Below, in pieces: positions 24,643 through 33,216 of a stretch of 64,000 nt of DNA. Position numbers and translations under genes: made by a program. Where the stretch lies: contig NZ_JACHJP010000009.1 of the NCBI RefSeq assembly GCF_014203715.1, positions 124,001-188,000 on the forward strand. Reading direction: 5' to 3'. The first letter of the stretch is position 1. Each line of letters opens with the position of its first letter. Below the pieces are notes generated by a model. It was not told the DNA's origin. It saw only the letters and a program-made list of their open reading frames with translations, and did not search any database. The DNA is from Streptosporangium saharense (GTDB lineage: Bacteria; Actinomycetota; Actinomycetes; Streptosporangiales; Streptosporangiaceae).

Positions 24643-25011
24643 ATGCCCGTCACCGGCCCCGACTTCGTCTCGCTCCAGGCACGCGACCTCGACGCCTCGC
24701 GGGCGTTCTACGAGCGCTATCTCGGCCTTGTCCGCTCCCCGGCCGGACCCCCGCACGCCGTCGTCTTCGAGACGAAACCGATCGCGTTCGCACTGCGCGA
24801 CGTCCTTCCCGGCACCGACCTCGCCTCCGTCGCCCAGCCCGGCATCGGCGCCGCGATCTGGCTCCACGCCACCGACGTCCAGGCCATCCACGACGCCCTC
24901 GCCGCCGACGGCCACACCATCGTCTCCGCCCCCATCGACGGCCCCTTCGGCCGAACCTTCACCTTCGCCGACCCCGACGGCTACCAGGTCACCCTCCACG
25001 ACCGCGCCTGA
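24643..25011 (+). CDS. VOC-superfamily (glyoxalase/dioxygenase-like) protein
   Basis: 122 residues from ATG 24643 (aaggag 7 bases upstream). Glyoxalase-type beta-alpha-beta-beta-beta repeats: 'FVSLQARDLDASRAFYERYL' then 'GL', and 'IWLHATDVQAIHDALAADGH', 'FTFADPDGYQVTLHD'. Single-domain members dimerise and may be enzymes or drug-binding resistance proteins. The MarR operator arrangement suggests an inducible detoxification gene. Confidence 0.82.
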   Translation: MPVTGPDFVSLQARDLDASRAFYERYLGLVRSPAGPPHAVVFETKPIAFALRDVLPGTDLASVAQPGIGAAIWLHATDVQAIHDALAADGHTIVSAPIDGPFGRTFTFADPDGYQVTLHDRA

Positions 25012-25125
25012 CACCGGTCGCGTCCCCGCGCGTTCAGCCGTACGCCCATCTGGACCGGGAAACGAACGACCGGCGGCCGGGGAGGGACGTGCGGACTGCC
25101 TGAAAGCTCGCCGTGTGCCCCCACG

Positions 25126-25614
25126 ATGAGCCTGGCTACCATCAGCCTCGCGATGCCCACGCTCAGAAGGCGGCAGTGGGTGCCTTCGACGGGAACGGAC
25201 GTGGTGCTGATGGGAAGCACATCGAGACAGAGTGACCCAGCCGCTGATCCGGTCGCGGAGTTCATACGGGTCGTGCAGGGGATCCTGGTCACCGCGGACG
25301 AGACCCTCGGCGTCGAGGATCTTGAGCCGGGACTGGAGCACGCGCTCGTGATCGCGCAGCGGAACCCTGAACGGAGGGCACAGTTCGAGAGCCGCTTGAT
25401 CGCTCTGATCGACTCCCCTCAGGAAGGTTCCGTTGAGATCGTTTCCTTCCTGATGCACGTGCTGCGTTGGGAGACCATCCGGGAGGTGGTCGAAGAGAGG
25501 ATCAGACACCCTCGGGGAGACGTCAGCAATATTCGGCTTTACGAGGCCATGCTGGACGCCTTCTCTGACTCCTGGCGTGATCGTGACTTCTTCTCAAGAT
25601 TCTCTGAGACGTGA
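25126..25614 (+). CDS. Hypothetical protein
   Basis: Up to 162 residues; an internal ATG at 25210 is an equally possible start because no clear ribosome binding site marks either. The helical, acidic C-terminal part ('VAEFIRVVQGILVTADETLG', 'LEHALVIAQRNPERRAQFES', 'LMHVLRWETIREVVEERIR') looks like a folded domain without membrane segments or cysteines. No family recognised. The last residues repeat 'SDSWRDRDFFSRF'. Confidence 0.55.
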   Translation: MSLATISLAMPTLRRRQWVPSTGTDVVLMGSTSRQSDPAADPVAEFIRVVQGILVTADETLGVEDLEPGLEHALVIAQRNPERRAQFESRLIALIDSPQEGSVEIVSFLMHVLRWETIREVVEERIRHPRGDVSNIRLYEAMLDAFSDSWRDRDFFSRFSET

Positions 25615-25653
25615 GTCCGTAGCCCTGCGGCCCGCGAAGCCGGAGCTTTCACT

Positions 25654-25722
25654 GCTGAACGCCACGAACCTTCCCGGTGCGTGGTCGGCCTTCTCGCCGG
25701 ACGTCGAGCGAGGGTCCTTCGA
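25654..25722 (+). pseudogene. DUF397 C-terminal remnant
   Basis: 'TNLPGAWSAFSPDVERGSFEV' is a condensed DUF397 end: 'TNLP' joins directly to 'WSAF...V.RGSFEV', with the middle deleted. It resembles the fragment at 23946-24068 at DNA level, so the two may derive from each other. Confidence 0.6.
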
Positions 25723-25736
25723 GGTCTGGCCTGGAC

Positions 25737-25784
25737 ACGCGGAGAGCCTCCCGGCGGCATCGGTCGCCGGGAGGCTCTCCGCGT
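25737..25784 (+). terminator. Strong hairpin terminator
   Basis: 20-bp perfect stem (25737-25756 with 25765-25784) around an 8-nt loop. It lies after the DUF397 remnant and before the ECF sigma operon. Confidence 0.88.
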
Positions 25785-25877
25785 TCGTCACCCATGCCGA
25801 CCTGCCCCGGTGATGAGTTTTCGCGGTCGTGCCTGTCATATCTGCGACGGGACACGACGAGCCGGAAGGATGACGTG

Positions 25878-26876
25878 ATGGGTGCGGACACGCGGCTGGA
25901 GGAACTGGGTGTGAGTGGTCTGGGTGAGGTGGACGAACCGGCGTTCTCTGGGCTGGCGGAGCGGCATCGGCGGGAGCTGCACGTGCACTGCTACCGGATG
26001 CTCGGGTCGTTCGAGGACGCCGAGGACACCGTGCAGGAGACGTTCCTGCGGGCCTGGCGGGGGCGGGAGACCTTCGAGGGGCGCTCGACGTTCCGGGCCT
26101 GGCTGTACCGGATCGCCACCAACGCCTGCCTGGACCTGCTCGCCAGGTGCCGTCCTGAGCCCGCGACCGGGGGTGAGGTGCTGTGGCTTCAGCCGTACCC
26201 TGACCGGCTGCTCGACGAGCTGCCCGCCGCGGACGCGGACGAGCCGGAGAGCGTCGCGGTCGCGCGGGAGACGATCGAGCTGGCCTATCTGGTCGCGGTC
26301 CAGCACCTCGCGCCACGTCAGAGGGCCGTGCTGATCCTGCGGGACGTGCTCGGCTGGCGGGCGAAGGACGTGGCGGAGCTGCTCGGAGACTCGGTCAACT
26401 CCGTGAACAGCGCGCTGCAGCGGGCCCGCGCCGGGATGCGGGAGCACCTGCCCGCCGAGCGGCAGGACTGGACCGGTGGCGAGGAGGACGCGGGGACGCG
26501 CGAGCTGGTGCGCCGCTACACCGACGCCAGCGTGGCCACGGACATCGGCAGGATCGCCGAACTGCTGCGCGCGGACGTCCGCGCCTCGATGCCGCCCACG
26601 CCGGGACTGCGCGTCGGACGCGACACGGTGCTGAACGACTGGATCGAGGGCGGCTTCGAGGGCATGAAGGGCCTGCGCGGCGTCCCCGTCGCCGTGAACC
26701 GGCAGCCCGCCGTGGCCTTCTACCTGTGGAACGGGCGGGAGAGCGCGTACCTGCCGCTGACGATCGACGTCCTGCGCGTCATCGACGGGGAGATCGCCGA
26801 GATCATCACCTTCCACGAGGACCGGTTCCCGATGCTCGGGCTGCCGGAGCGCCTGGCGGCGGACGGCACGGAGTAG
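25878..26876 (+). CDS. ECF-type RNA polymerase sigma factor with SnoaL-like C-terminal domain
   Basis: 332 residues from ATG 25878 (ggaagga upstream). Region 2: 'RELHVHCYRMLGSFEDAEDT' and 'VQETFLRAWRGRETFEGRST', 'FRAWLYRIATNACLDLLA'. Region 4: 'LAPRQRAVLILRDVLGWRAK' and 'DVAELLGDSVNSVNSALQRA'. A C-terminal NTF2/SnoaL-like domain of about 120 residues ('LVRRYTDASVATDIGRIAEL', ending 'IAEIITFHEDRFP') may sense a ligand. Matches the TIGR02960-like group. No anti-sigma gene follows; the next genes are a cupin-like and a DUF6069-like protein, a common arrangement. Confidence 0.9.
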   Translation: MGADTRLEELGVSGLGEVDEPAFSGLAERHRRELHVHCYRMLGSFEDAEDTVQETFLRAWRGRETFEGRSTFRAWLYRIATNACLDLLARCRPEPATGGEVLWLQPYPDRLLDELPAADADEPESVAVARETIELAYLVAVQHLAPRQRAVLILRDVLGWRAKDVAELLGDSVNSVNSALQRARAGMREHLPAERQDWTGGEEDAGTRELVRRYTDASVATDIGRIAELLRADVRASMPPTPGLRVGRDTVLNDWIEGGFEGMKGLRGVPVAVNRQPAVAFYLWNGRESAYLPLTIDVLRVIDGEIAEIITFHEDRFPMLGLPERLAADGTE

Positions 26877-26880
26877 TCCC

Positions 26881-27339
26881 GTGCGGACGCTCGCGCTGCG
26901 AGGTGGCGGGCGTGTCGCGGTGGTCGCGGCCGAATGGCGCGACGCGTTCGGCGTCGTCGTCCGAGGGCGGGTGCAGCTTGAGCTGCGCGACGGCGAGCCG
27001 GGGCCGGTCCTCGAACGCGACGCTGGGTTCTGGCTCCGGGGCACCGGCGTCCGCGCCCTGCGCAACCCCGGCCGCCGCACGGCGAAAGTACGCATCATCA
27101 CCCCCAAAGCCAGACCAGACACCCCCAAAGCCGGACCGGGCACTCCCGAAGCCAGGCCAGGCGCCCCCAAAGCCGGACCAGGAACTCCCGAAGTCGGGCC
27201 AGGCACTCTCGACGCCAGGACCGGCACCCCCGGAGTCGGGACCGGTACCCCCGGAGCCGGGACGGGCATCCCCCAAGTCAGGGCCGGTGCCCGCCGGGCG
27301 GCATACCCCCATGCCCCTCACCGAACGGTGGAGAACGAT
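26881..27339 (+). CDS. Small cupin-like protein extended by a 7-residue repeat tract (frame open into next gene)
   Basis: Starts at GTG 26881, 4 bases after the sigma factor stop (ggag upstream). Residues 1-70 look like a compact cupin-type sheet ('GGRVAVVAAEWRDAFGVVVR', 'GFWLRGTGVRALRNPG'). From residue 73 the protein becomes nine copies of a heptad-length unit like 'TPKAGPG', encoded by a 21-bp DNA repeat. There is no stop before the DUF6069-like domain, so the sequence could make one 301-residue fusion or two proteins with the second starting at 27340. I list the part before that start. Confidence 0.5.
27099..27287 (+). repeat. 21-bp tandem repeat (9 units), in coding frame
   Basis: Nine 21-bp units, variants of 'CACCCCCAAAGCCGGACCGG' plus one base, encoding TPKARPD, TPKAGPG, TPEARPG, APKAGPG, TPEVGPG, TLDARTG, TPGVGTG, TPGAGTG and IPQVRAG. 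Identity is highest at the left and decays to the right. Confidence 0.9.
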
Positions 27340-27786
27340 ATGAACAGCACGAATGACACCACGCTCGCCGCAGGCCCGGCGTCGGGCCGGATCCACCGGT
27401 TCCTCGGGCTCGTCGGCACCGGCCTCGTGGCCACGCTCGCGGCGATGACGGTCACGACCCTCGCCGCCGCGCTCGCCCAGGCTCTGGGTGTGGCCTTCGA
27501 GATCCCCGACGGGGGAGAGACGATCCCGCTGCCCGGGTTCGCCGTGGTGACCGGATTCTTCTCGGTCGTGGGCGTCGTCATCGCCGCCGCCCTCCTTCGC
27601 TGGAGTGCCCGTCCCGCCGAGTGGTTCGGGCGGACGGCGGTGGCGCTGACCGCGATCTCGCTGGTCCCGCCCTTCCTCGCCGGGGCGGCGACCACCACCG
27701 TCATCGCCCTGCTCTGCCTGCACCTCGTCCCCGCGGCGGTGATGATCCCCACCCTGACGCGGAGCCTGCGCGCCAGGACCGCCTGA
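27340..27786 (+). CDS. DUF6069-like four-helix membrane protein
   Basis: 148 residues from ATG 27340 (ggtggag 8 bases upstream). Four membrane helices: about residues 23-48 ('GLVGTGLVATLAAMTVTTLA'), 68-90, 104-120 and 124-140. Pattern and position after a TIGR02960-type sigma factor fit DUF6069 proteins. Role unknown. The same frame is open upstream through the repeat tract, so a fused form is possible. Confidence 0.65.
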   Translation: MNSTNDTTLAAGPASGRIHRFLGLVGTGLVATLAAMTVTTLAAALAQALGVAFEIPDGGETIPLPGFAVVTGFFSVVGVVIAAALLRWSARPAEWFGRTAVALTAISLVPPFLAGAATTTVIALLCLHLVPAAVMIPTLTRSLRARTA

Positions 27787-27925
27787 CCGTGCGCGGTGCG
27801 GGCACTCCGTGCCCATGCTCGGATATGCGAACAAATCAGCGAGTTTCGTACGGCTGTCCGCCCGTGGGTAGTCGCCGAGATGTGGGGCAGGGACAAAGGG
27901 GAAGAAACCGGAAGGGGGATTACAT

Positions 27926-28336
27926 ATGGAACGGGGAAGTGCCAAGCACGGCCCACGACTGGACGACGAGCAGAAACGCGAGGAGCGGAACGTCCTCCAC
28001 CAGTCGGAGGACACCAGCCCCGAGGAGTGGAAGGACCCGGAGGCCCTGGACGCCCCCGGCGACAAGGATCTCTTCCCGAGGGAAGGGCCGTCCGGCCGCG
28101 AACCGGCCTCCCCGGAGGGCATGACCCCCGAGGAGGTGGACAGCAGGAGCGTCCTGGCGAGCTGGATCAGCGGCACCCACGCCTTCCCGGCCGACCGCGC
28201 GACCCTGCTGGCCCGCGCCGAGGAGCAGTACGCGCCGGACTCCGTGCTCTCCGCGCTCCAGTCGCTGCCCGACCGGACCTTCGCCAACGTCGAGGACGTC
28301 GCCGACGCGCTCGGCCTCGGCGGCGAGCGGGGCTGA
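27926..28336 (+). CDS. DUF2795-domain protein
   Basis: 136 residues from ATG 27926 (gaaggggg upstream). The N-terminal half is charged and disordered ('LDDEQKREERNVLHQSEDTS'). The C-terminal 60 residues ('DSRSVLASWISGTHAFPADR' and 'YAPDSVLSALQSLPDRTFAN', 'VEDVADALG') match DUF2795, a small helical domain common in actinobacteria and possibly DNA- or protein-binding. Stands alone before a repeat-rich intergenic region. Confidence 0.75.
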   Translation: MERGSAKHGPRLDDEQKREERNVLHQSEDTSPEEWKDPEALDAPGDKDLFPREGPSGREPASPEGMTPEEVDSRSVLASWISGTHAFPADRATLLARAEEQYAPDSVLSALQSLPDRTFANVEDVADALGLGGERG

Positions 28337-28656
28337 CCGGCCGGTACGGCTCCGCCGTACCCACAGGAAGCGCCACGCCGGTCCACCCGCGCCCGGGGGT
28401 GGACCGGCCACAGACCGGCCACAGACCGGCCCTTGAGCGGCCCCTTGAGCGGCCCCTTGAGCGGCCCCTTGAGCGGCCCCTTGAGCGGCCCCTTGAGCGG
28501 CCCCTTGAGCGGCCCCTTGAGCGGCCCCGCCTGGCCGCAGATCGGTTCCTGACCGGCAAAACTGCCACCGCACGATATTTCGGGATCGAAGGCTTTTGCC
28601 TATTCGGCGAAACCGGGATGGTTTTTCTCGATCCGCCCCGCGGCAGGGAACGGAAC
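28337..28656. other. Intergenic region with 12-bp minisatellite
   Basis: 320 bases without a supported gene. It holds the 12-bp tandem repeat listed separately, then a less GC-rich stretch (about 28555-28630) that is the best place for the promoter of the formate dehydrogenase operon. A frame runs through the repeat (RPLE units), but lacks a start signal and family similarity. Confidence 0.6.
28430..28524 (+). repeat. 12-bp tandem repeat, about 8 units
   Basis: Seven exact copies of 'CCCCTTGAGCGG' (28441-28524) preceded by one copy short by one base (28430-28440). Near-perfect identity implies recent expansion. Confidence 0.95.
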
Positions 28657-28989
28657 ATGGGCGAGACGGCGCGGGGGTGGGCGATGCCGGGCAAGAGACG
28701 GGTCCTGAGGCTGCTGGCCCAGGGCGAGAGCTACGAGAAGATCTCCCGTGTCCTCGGCATCCCACCGGGCCGGGCCTACCTGATCGCGACCGGCGTCCCC
28801 GCCGACGGCGGCGACACCGTCACCCACGAGCAACGGCGGCGGCCCGGGATGCTGCCCTCGCACACGCAACTGCTGGTCAACCCCCGCGAATTCAACCCCA
28901 CCGCCCATGACGCCGTGCACCGGTGGATCAACCGCCGCGTCCAGGCCGACGCGCCGATGCGCGCGGCGGAAGCGGAGCGGACCCGGTGA
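28657..28989 (+). CDS. Small helix-turn-helix-like protein coupled to formate dehydrogenase
   Basis: 110 residues from ATG 28657 (aggga upstream). 'RVLRLLAQGESYEKISRVLG' and 'IPPGRAYLIATGVPADGGD' form a helix-turn-helix-like unit; the C-terminus has 'VHRWINRRVQADAPMRAAE'. Similar small proteins lie directly before formate dehydrogenase genes in other actinomycetes. Its stop overlaps the FdhA start (GTGA). It may regulate or help mature the enzyme. Confidence 0.7.
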   Translation: MGETARGWAMPGKRRVLRLLAQGESYEKISRVLGIPPGRAYLIATGVPADGGDTVTHEQRRRPGMLPSHTQLLVNPREFNPTAHDAVHRWINRRVQADAPMRAAEAERTR

Positions 28990-31900
28990 ACCCGTTCGAG
29001 CGGCTCGCCTCCTGGCCCCTGCTGCGTCAGCTCACCGGACACGACCCGCTCGGCAGGGGAGCGGCCGTGAAGTCCGCGCGCACCGCCCGGCTCACGGCGC
29101 GCACCGCCACCGCGGACCGCGTGGTCAAGTCGGTCTGCCCCTACTGCGCGGTCGGCTGCGCCCAGAACGTCTACGTCCGCGACGAGAAGATCGTGCACAT
29201 CGAGGGTGACCCCGACTCCCCGGTCAGCCGGGGCAGGCTCTGCCCCAAGGGCTCGGCCAGCCTCCAGCTCACCACCGCCTCAGGCCGCGAACACAGGGCC
29301 CTGTACCGCCCGCCGTACGCCGCCGACTGGCAGGAGATCGACCTCGGCACCGCGATGGACATGATCGCCGACCGGATCATCGCCACCCGCGGGGAGACCT
29401 GGGAGTGGGAGTCGGATGGCAGGCGTACGGCCCGCACCATGGGCATCGCGGCCCTCGGCGGCGCCACCCTCGACAACGAGGAGAACTACCTGATCAAGAA
29501 GCTGCTGACCGGCCTGGGCGTGGTGCAGATCGAGAACCAGGCCCGGGTGTGCCACAGCTCGACCCTCGTCGGACTGGGCACCTCCTTCGGCCGGGGCGGC
29601 TCGACCACGTTCATGCAGGACCTCCAGCACTCCGACTGCATCGTCATCGAGGGCTCCAACTACGCCGAGGCTCACCCCGTCGGCTTCCAGTGGGTGATGG
29701 AGGCCAAGGCGCGCGGCGCCGTCGTCATCCACGTCGATCCGCGCTTCACCCGCACCAGCGCCCTGGCCGACCTGCACGTGCCGATCCGCGCGGGCACCGA
29801 CGTGGCCTTCCTCGGCGGCATCGTCAACCACGTGCTGAGCAACGACCTGTACTTCCGCGAGTTCGTGCTCAACTACACCAACGCCGCGACCGTCGTCGGC
29901 GAGGACTACCGCGACACCGAGGACCTCGACGGGCTCTTCTCCGGGTTCGACGAGGAGACACGGCACTACGACTGCGGGAGCTGGCAGTACGAGGGAGCGG
30001 AGACGACGGTGGCGGCCTCGGGCGACCGCGACGAGGACTACGGGCGGCGCACCGACCAGGGAAGCTCGGTCAGCTCCTCGGGCCGCGGCGAGGCCCACGG
30101 AAGCGGCGGGGTGCCGCTGACGGGCACCCCCCGGCGCGACGAGACGCTCACGCATCCCCGGTGCGTCCTGCAGATCCTCAAGCGCCACTACGCCCGCTAC
30201 ACCCCGGAGGCGGTCGAACGCGTCTGCGGCATCCCGCAGGACATGTTCGCCGAGGTCTGCCGCAATCTGGTGGAGAACTCGGGCCCGGAGCGGACCGCCG
30301 CGTTCGTCTACGCCGTGGGCTGGACCCAGCACAGCGACGGCTCCCAGTTCATCCGGGCCGCCTGCGTCCTGCAACTGCTGCTGGGAAACATGGGCCGCCC
30401 CGGCGGCGGCATCCAGGCGCTGCGCGGGCACGCCAGCATCCAGGGCTCCAGCGACATCCCCACCCTGTTCAACCTGCTGCCCGGCTACATCCCCATGCCG
30501 CACGCGCACCGGCACGAGAACCTGGAGGCCTTCCTGCGGGCGGACGCCGCGGAGAAGGGCGGCTGGGCCGACATGCGCTCCTACACGGTCAGCCTGCTCA
30601 AGGCCTGGTGGGGTCCCGCGGCCCGCCCTGACAACGACTTCTGCTTCGGCCACCTGCCCCGGCTGACCGGCAGCCACAGCACCTACGACACCGTCATGGC
30701 CCAGCTCGCGGGCACCTGCAAGGGCTACCTGCTGCTGGGGGAGAACCCCGCGGTCGGCTCGGCCAACGCCAGGATGCAACGCCTGGGCATGGCCAACCTC
30801 GACTGGCTCGTGGTGCGTGACTTCAGCCTCATCGAGAGCGCCACCTGGTGGAAGGACGGCCCGGAGACCAAGACCGGGGAGCTGCGCACCGAGGACGTCG
30901 GCACCGAGGTGTTCTTCCTGCCCGCCGCCGCGCACACCGAGAAGAGCGGCAGCTTCACCAACACCAACCGCATGCTGCAGTGGCACCACCAGGCCGTCGA
31001 GCCCGCCGGGGACACCCGCAGCGACCTGTGGTTCATGTACCACCTCGGCCGGATCATCCGGGAGAAACTGGCCGGTTCGACCGACCCCGTGGACGCGGCC
31101 GTCCTCGACCTCACCTGGGACTACCCCGTCGAGGGCGCCCTCGAAGAACCGGTCGCGGAAGCCGTACTCGCCGAGATCAACGGCTGGGACGCCGAGGGGC
31201 GGCCGTTGTCCGGCTACGGCGATCTCAGGGGGGACGGCTCGACCGCCTGCGGCTGCTGGATCTACTGCGGCGTCTACGCCGACGGGGTCAACCAGGCGGC
31301 CCGCCGCAAACCCGCCGAGGAGCAGGACTGGATCGCCGCCGAATGGGCCTGGGCGTGGCCGGACAACCGGCGCCTGCTGTACAACCGCGCCTCGGCCCGG
31401 CCAGACGGCCGCCCGTGGAGCGAACGCAAGAAACTCGTCTGGTGGGACGAGGAAGCCGGGGAGTGGACCGGCTACGACGTGCCCGACTTCGAACGGACCA
31501 AGCAGCCCGGCTACCAGCCGCCCGAGGGCGCGACCGGCTTCGCCGCGCTGTCCGGCGTCGACCCCTTCATCATGCAGGCCGACGGCAAGGGCTGGCTGTT
31601 CGCCCCGGCCGGGGTCGTGGACGGGCCGCTGCCCACCCACTACGAGCCGCAGGACTCCCCGGTCCCCAATTTGCTGTACGGCACGCAGCGCAACCCGGCC
31701 CGCATGATCTATCCGCACAGGGACAACCGCTACCACCCCGGTCCCGGCGAACCCGGCGCCGAGGTGTATCCGTACATCGTCACCACCTACCGGCTCACCG
31801 AGCACTTCACCGCGGGCGGCATGAGCCGCAACACGCCCTACCTGGCCGAGCTGCAGCCGGAGTTCTTCTGCGAGGTCTCGCCGGAACTGGCCGTCGAACG

Positions 31901-32243
31901 CGGGCTCGAACACGGTGGATGGGCGACGATCATCACCGCCCGCAACGCCGTGGAGGCGCGCGTCCTGGTCACCCAGCGCATCACGCCGCTGCGCGCCGAC
32001 GGATACCTGGTGCACCAGATCGGCCTGCCGTTCCACTGGGGACCCAACGGCCTCAGCGCCGGGGACGCCGCGAACGAGCTGTCGGCGATCTCCCTCGACC
32101 CCAACTCGCACATCCAGGAGGTCAAGGCGCTGTCCGCCGACATCCGTCCGGGCCGCCGACCGCGCGGCCCCGCGCTGACCGAGCTGGTCAGCGACTACCG
32201 GCGCCGGGCGGGCATCACCGAGCTCACCGGAACGGAGGTGTGA
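28986..32243 (+). CDS. fdhA: Formate dehydrogenase catalytic subunit (Mo/W-bisPGD, cysteine type)
   Basis: Oxidises formate to CO2 and passes electrons through iron-sulphur centres to the partner subunits. 1085 residues from GTG 28986. [4Fe-4S] ligands C51, C54, C58 and C86 ('CPYCAVGC...RLCPKGS'). The molybdenum/tungsten ligand is C189 followed by H190 ('NQARVCHSSTL'), encoded by TGC at 29550, so not selenocysteine. Further MGD-binding pieces: 'GSNYAEAHPVGFQW', 'HVDPRFTRTSALAD', 'GENPAVGSANA', and a C-terminal molydopterin-dinucleotide domain ('RLTEHFTAGGMSRN'). No twin-arginine signal, so probably cytoplasmic side. First enzyme gene of the fdh operon. Confidence 0.93.
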   Translation: MNPFERLASWPLLRQLTGHDPLGRGAAVKSARTARLTARTATADRVVKSVCPYCAVGCAQNVYVRDEKIVHIEGDPDSPVSRGRLCPKGSASLQLTTASGREHRALYRPPYAADWQEIDLGTAMDMIADRIIATRGETWEWESDGRRTARTMGIAALGGATLDNEENYLIKKLLTGLGVVQIENQARVCHSSTLVGLGTSFGRGGSTTFMQDLQHSDCIVIEGSNYAEAHPVGFQWVMEAKARGAVVIHVDPRFTRTSALADLHVPIRAGTDVAFLGGIVNHVLSNDLYFREFVLNYTNAATVVGEDYRDTEDLDGLFSGFDEETRHYDCGSWQYEGAETTVAASGDRDEDYGRRTDQGSSVSSSGRGEAHGSGGVPLTGTPRRDETLTHPRCVLQILKRHYARYTPEAVERVCGIPQDMFAEVCRNLVENSGPERTAAFVYAVGWTQHSDGSQFIRAACVLQLLLGNMGRPGGGIQALRGHASIQGSSDIPTLFNLLPGYIPMPHAHRHENLEAFLRADAAEKGGWADMRSYTVSLLKAWWGPAARPDNDFCFGHLPRLTGSHSTYDTVMAQLAGTCKGYLLLGENPAVGSANARMQRLGMANLDWLVVRDFSLIESATWWKDGPETKTGELRTEDVGTEVFFLPAAAHTEKSGSFTNTNRMLQWHHQAVEPAGDTRSDLWFMYHLGRIIREKLAGSTDPVDAAVLDLTWDYPVEGALEEPVAEAVLAEINGWDAEGRPLSGYGDLRGDGSTACGCWIYCGVYADGVNQAARRKPAEEQDWIAAEWAWAWPDNRRLLYNRASARPDGRPWSERKKLVWWDEEAGEWTGYDVPDFERTKQPGYQPPEGATGFAALSGVDPFIMQADGKGWLFAPAGVVDGPLPTHYEPQDSPVPNLLYGTQRNPARMIYPHRDNRYHPGPGEPGAEVYPYIVTTYRLTEHFTAGGMSRNTPYLAELQPEFFCEVSPELAVERGLEHGGWATIITARNAVEARVLVTQRITPLRADGYLVHQIGLPFHWGPNGLSAGDAANELSAISLDPNSHIQEVKALSADIRPGRRPRGPALTELVSDYRRRAGITELTGTEV

Positions 32244-32247
32244 GGCC

Positions 32248-33216
32248 ATGGCGTTCGACCTGGACCGGGGGCTCGCCGAGACACAGGACCCCGCCGCGTC
32301 GAGCGGCTACCCCGACCCGCCGGAACGGATGGGCTTCTTCACCGACACCAGCGTCTGCATCGGCTGCAAGGCGTGCGAGGTGGCCTGCAAGGAGTGGAAC
32401 GCCGTCCCCGAGGACGGCCTGAACTTCACCGCGATGTCCTACGACAACACAGTCGGGCTCGGCGCCGACACCTGGCGCCATGTCGCCTTCGTCGAACAGC
32501 CGCGCGGGCTGGGCGGTCAGGAGTCCGGGCTGACCGTCGTGGACGTGCCGGGGCCCACCGTCGAACGGGCCCACACCCGCACCCCGGTCTCGCTGGGCAT
32601 GCCCGCGTCCGGGCCCGGGGACGGCCAGGTCGGCGGGGTGCCCGACATGGACTTCCGCTGGCTGATGGCCTCCGACGTGTGCAAACACTGCACCCACGCC
32701 GCCTGCCTCGACGTCTGCCCGACCGGGGCGCTGTTCCGCACCGAGTTCGGCAGCGTCGTGGTGCAGGAGGACGTCTGCAACGGCTGCGGCTACTGCGTCC
32801 CCGCCTGCCCGTTCGGGGTCATCGGCAAGCGCGAGGACGACGGCCGGGCCTGGAAGTGCACGCTGTGCTACGACCGCCTCGGGGTCGGCCAGGAACCCGC
32901 GTGCGCCAAGACCTGCCCGACCGACTCCATCCAGTTCGGCGAGGTGGAGGAGCTGCGCGAGCGCGCGGCCCGCAGACTCGCGCAGCTCCACGACGCGGGG
33001 GTGGGGTCCGCGCGGCTGTACGGGCACGACCCGGACGACGGGGTCGGCGGCACCGGCTCGATCTTCCTGCTGCTCGACGAGCCCGAGGTGTACGGCCTGC
33101 CGCCCGACCCCGTGGTCACCACCCGTGACCTGCCCTCGATGTGGAGGCACGCCGCCGTCGCGGCAGGCGCGCTGCTGGCCGTACTCGCCGCGGTGAGTTG
33201 GGGGAGCAGGAGATGA
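32248..33216 (+). CDS. fdhB: Formate dehydrogenase iron-sulphur subunit
   Basis: 322 residues from ATG 32248 (ggaggtgtgagg upstream). Four ferredoxin-type cysteine clusters: 'CIGCKACEVACKEW', 'CKHCTHAACLDVCPTG', 'CNGCGYCVPACPFG' and 'CTLCYDR...CAKTCPTD', giving four [4Fe-4S] centres as in FdnH. The C-terminal helix ('HAAVAAGALLAVLAAVSWG') anchors it in the membrane next to the NrfD subunit. Carries electrons from FdhA to the membrane subunit. Overlaps the next gene by ATGA. Confidence 0.93.
   Translation: MAFDLDRGLAETQDPAASSGYPDPPERMGFFTDTSVCIGCKACEVACKEWNAVPEDGLNFTAMSYDNTVGLGADTWRHVAFVEQPRGLGGQESGLTVVDVPGPTVERAHTRTPVSLGMPASGPGDGQVGGVPDMDFRWLMASDVCKHCTHAACLDVCPTGALFRTEFGSVVVQEDVCNGCGYCVPACPFGVIGKREDDGRAWKCTLCYDRLGVGQEPACAKTCPTDSIQFGEVEELRERAARRLAQLHDAGVGSARLYGHDPDDGVGGTGSIFLLLDEPEVYGLPPDPVVTTRDLPSMWRHAAVAAGALLAVLAAVSWGSRR

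Noticed and set aside
27796-28989. A 397-residue protein running through the 12-bp repeat
   Set aside because: The frame crosses the DUF2795 gene out of frame and a minisatellite; only the last 110 codons have a ribosome binding site and conservation.
29550-29552. Selenocysteine at the formate dehydrogenase active site
   Set aside because: The codon is TGC (Cys), not TGA; no SECIS-like hairpin is needed.
29280-32249. A 989-codon minus-strand open frame opposite fdhA
   Set aside because: Fully antisense to a clear formate dehydrogenase gene, low-complexity Val/Gly/Ala composition, no ribosome binding site.
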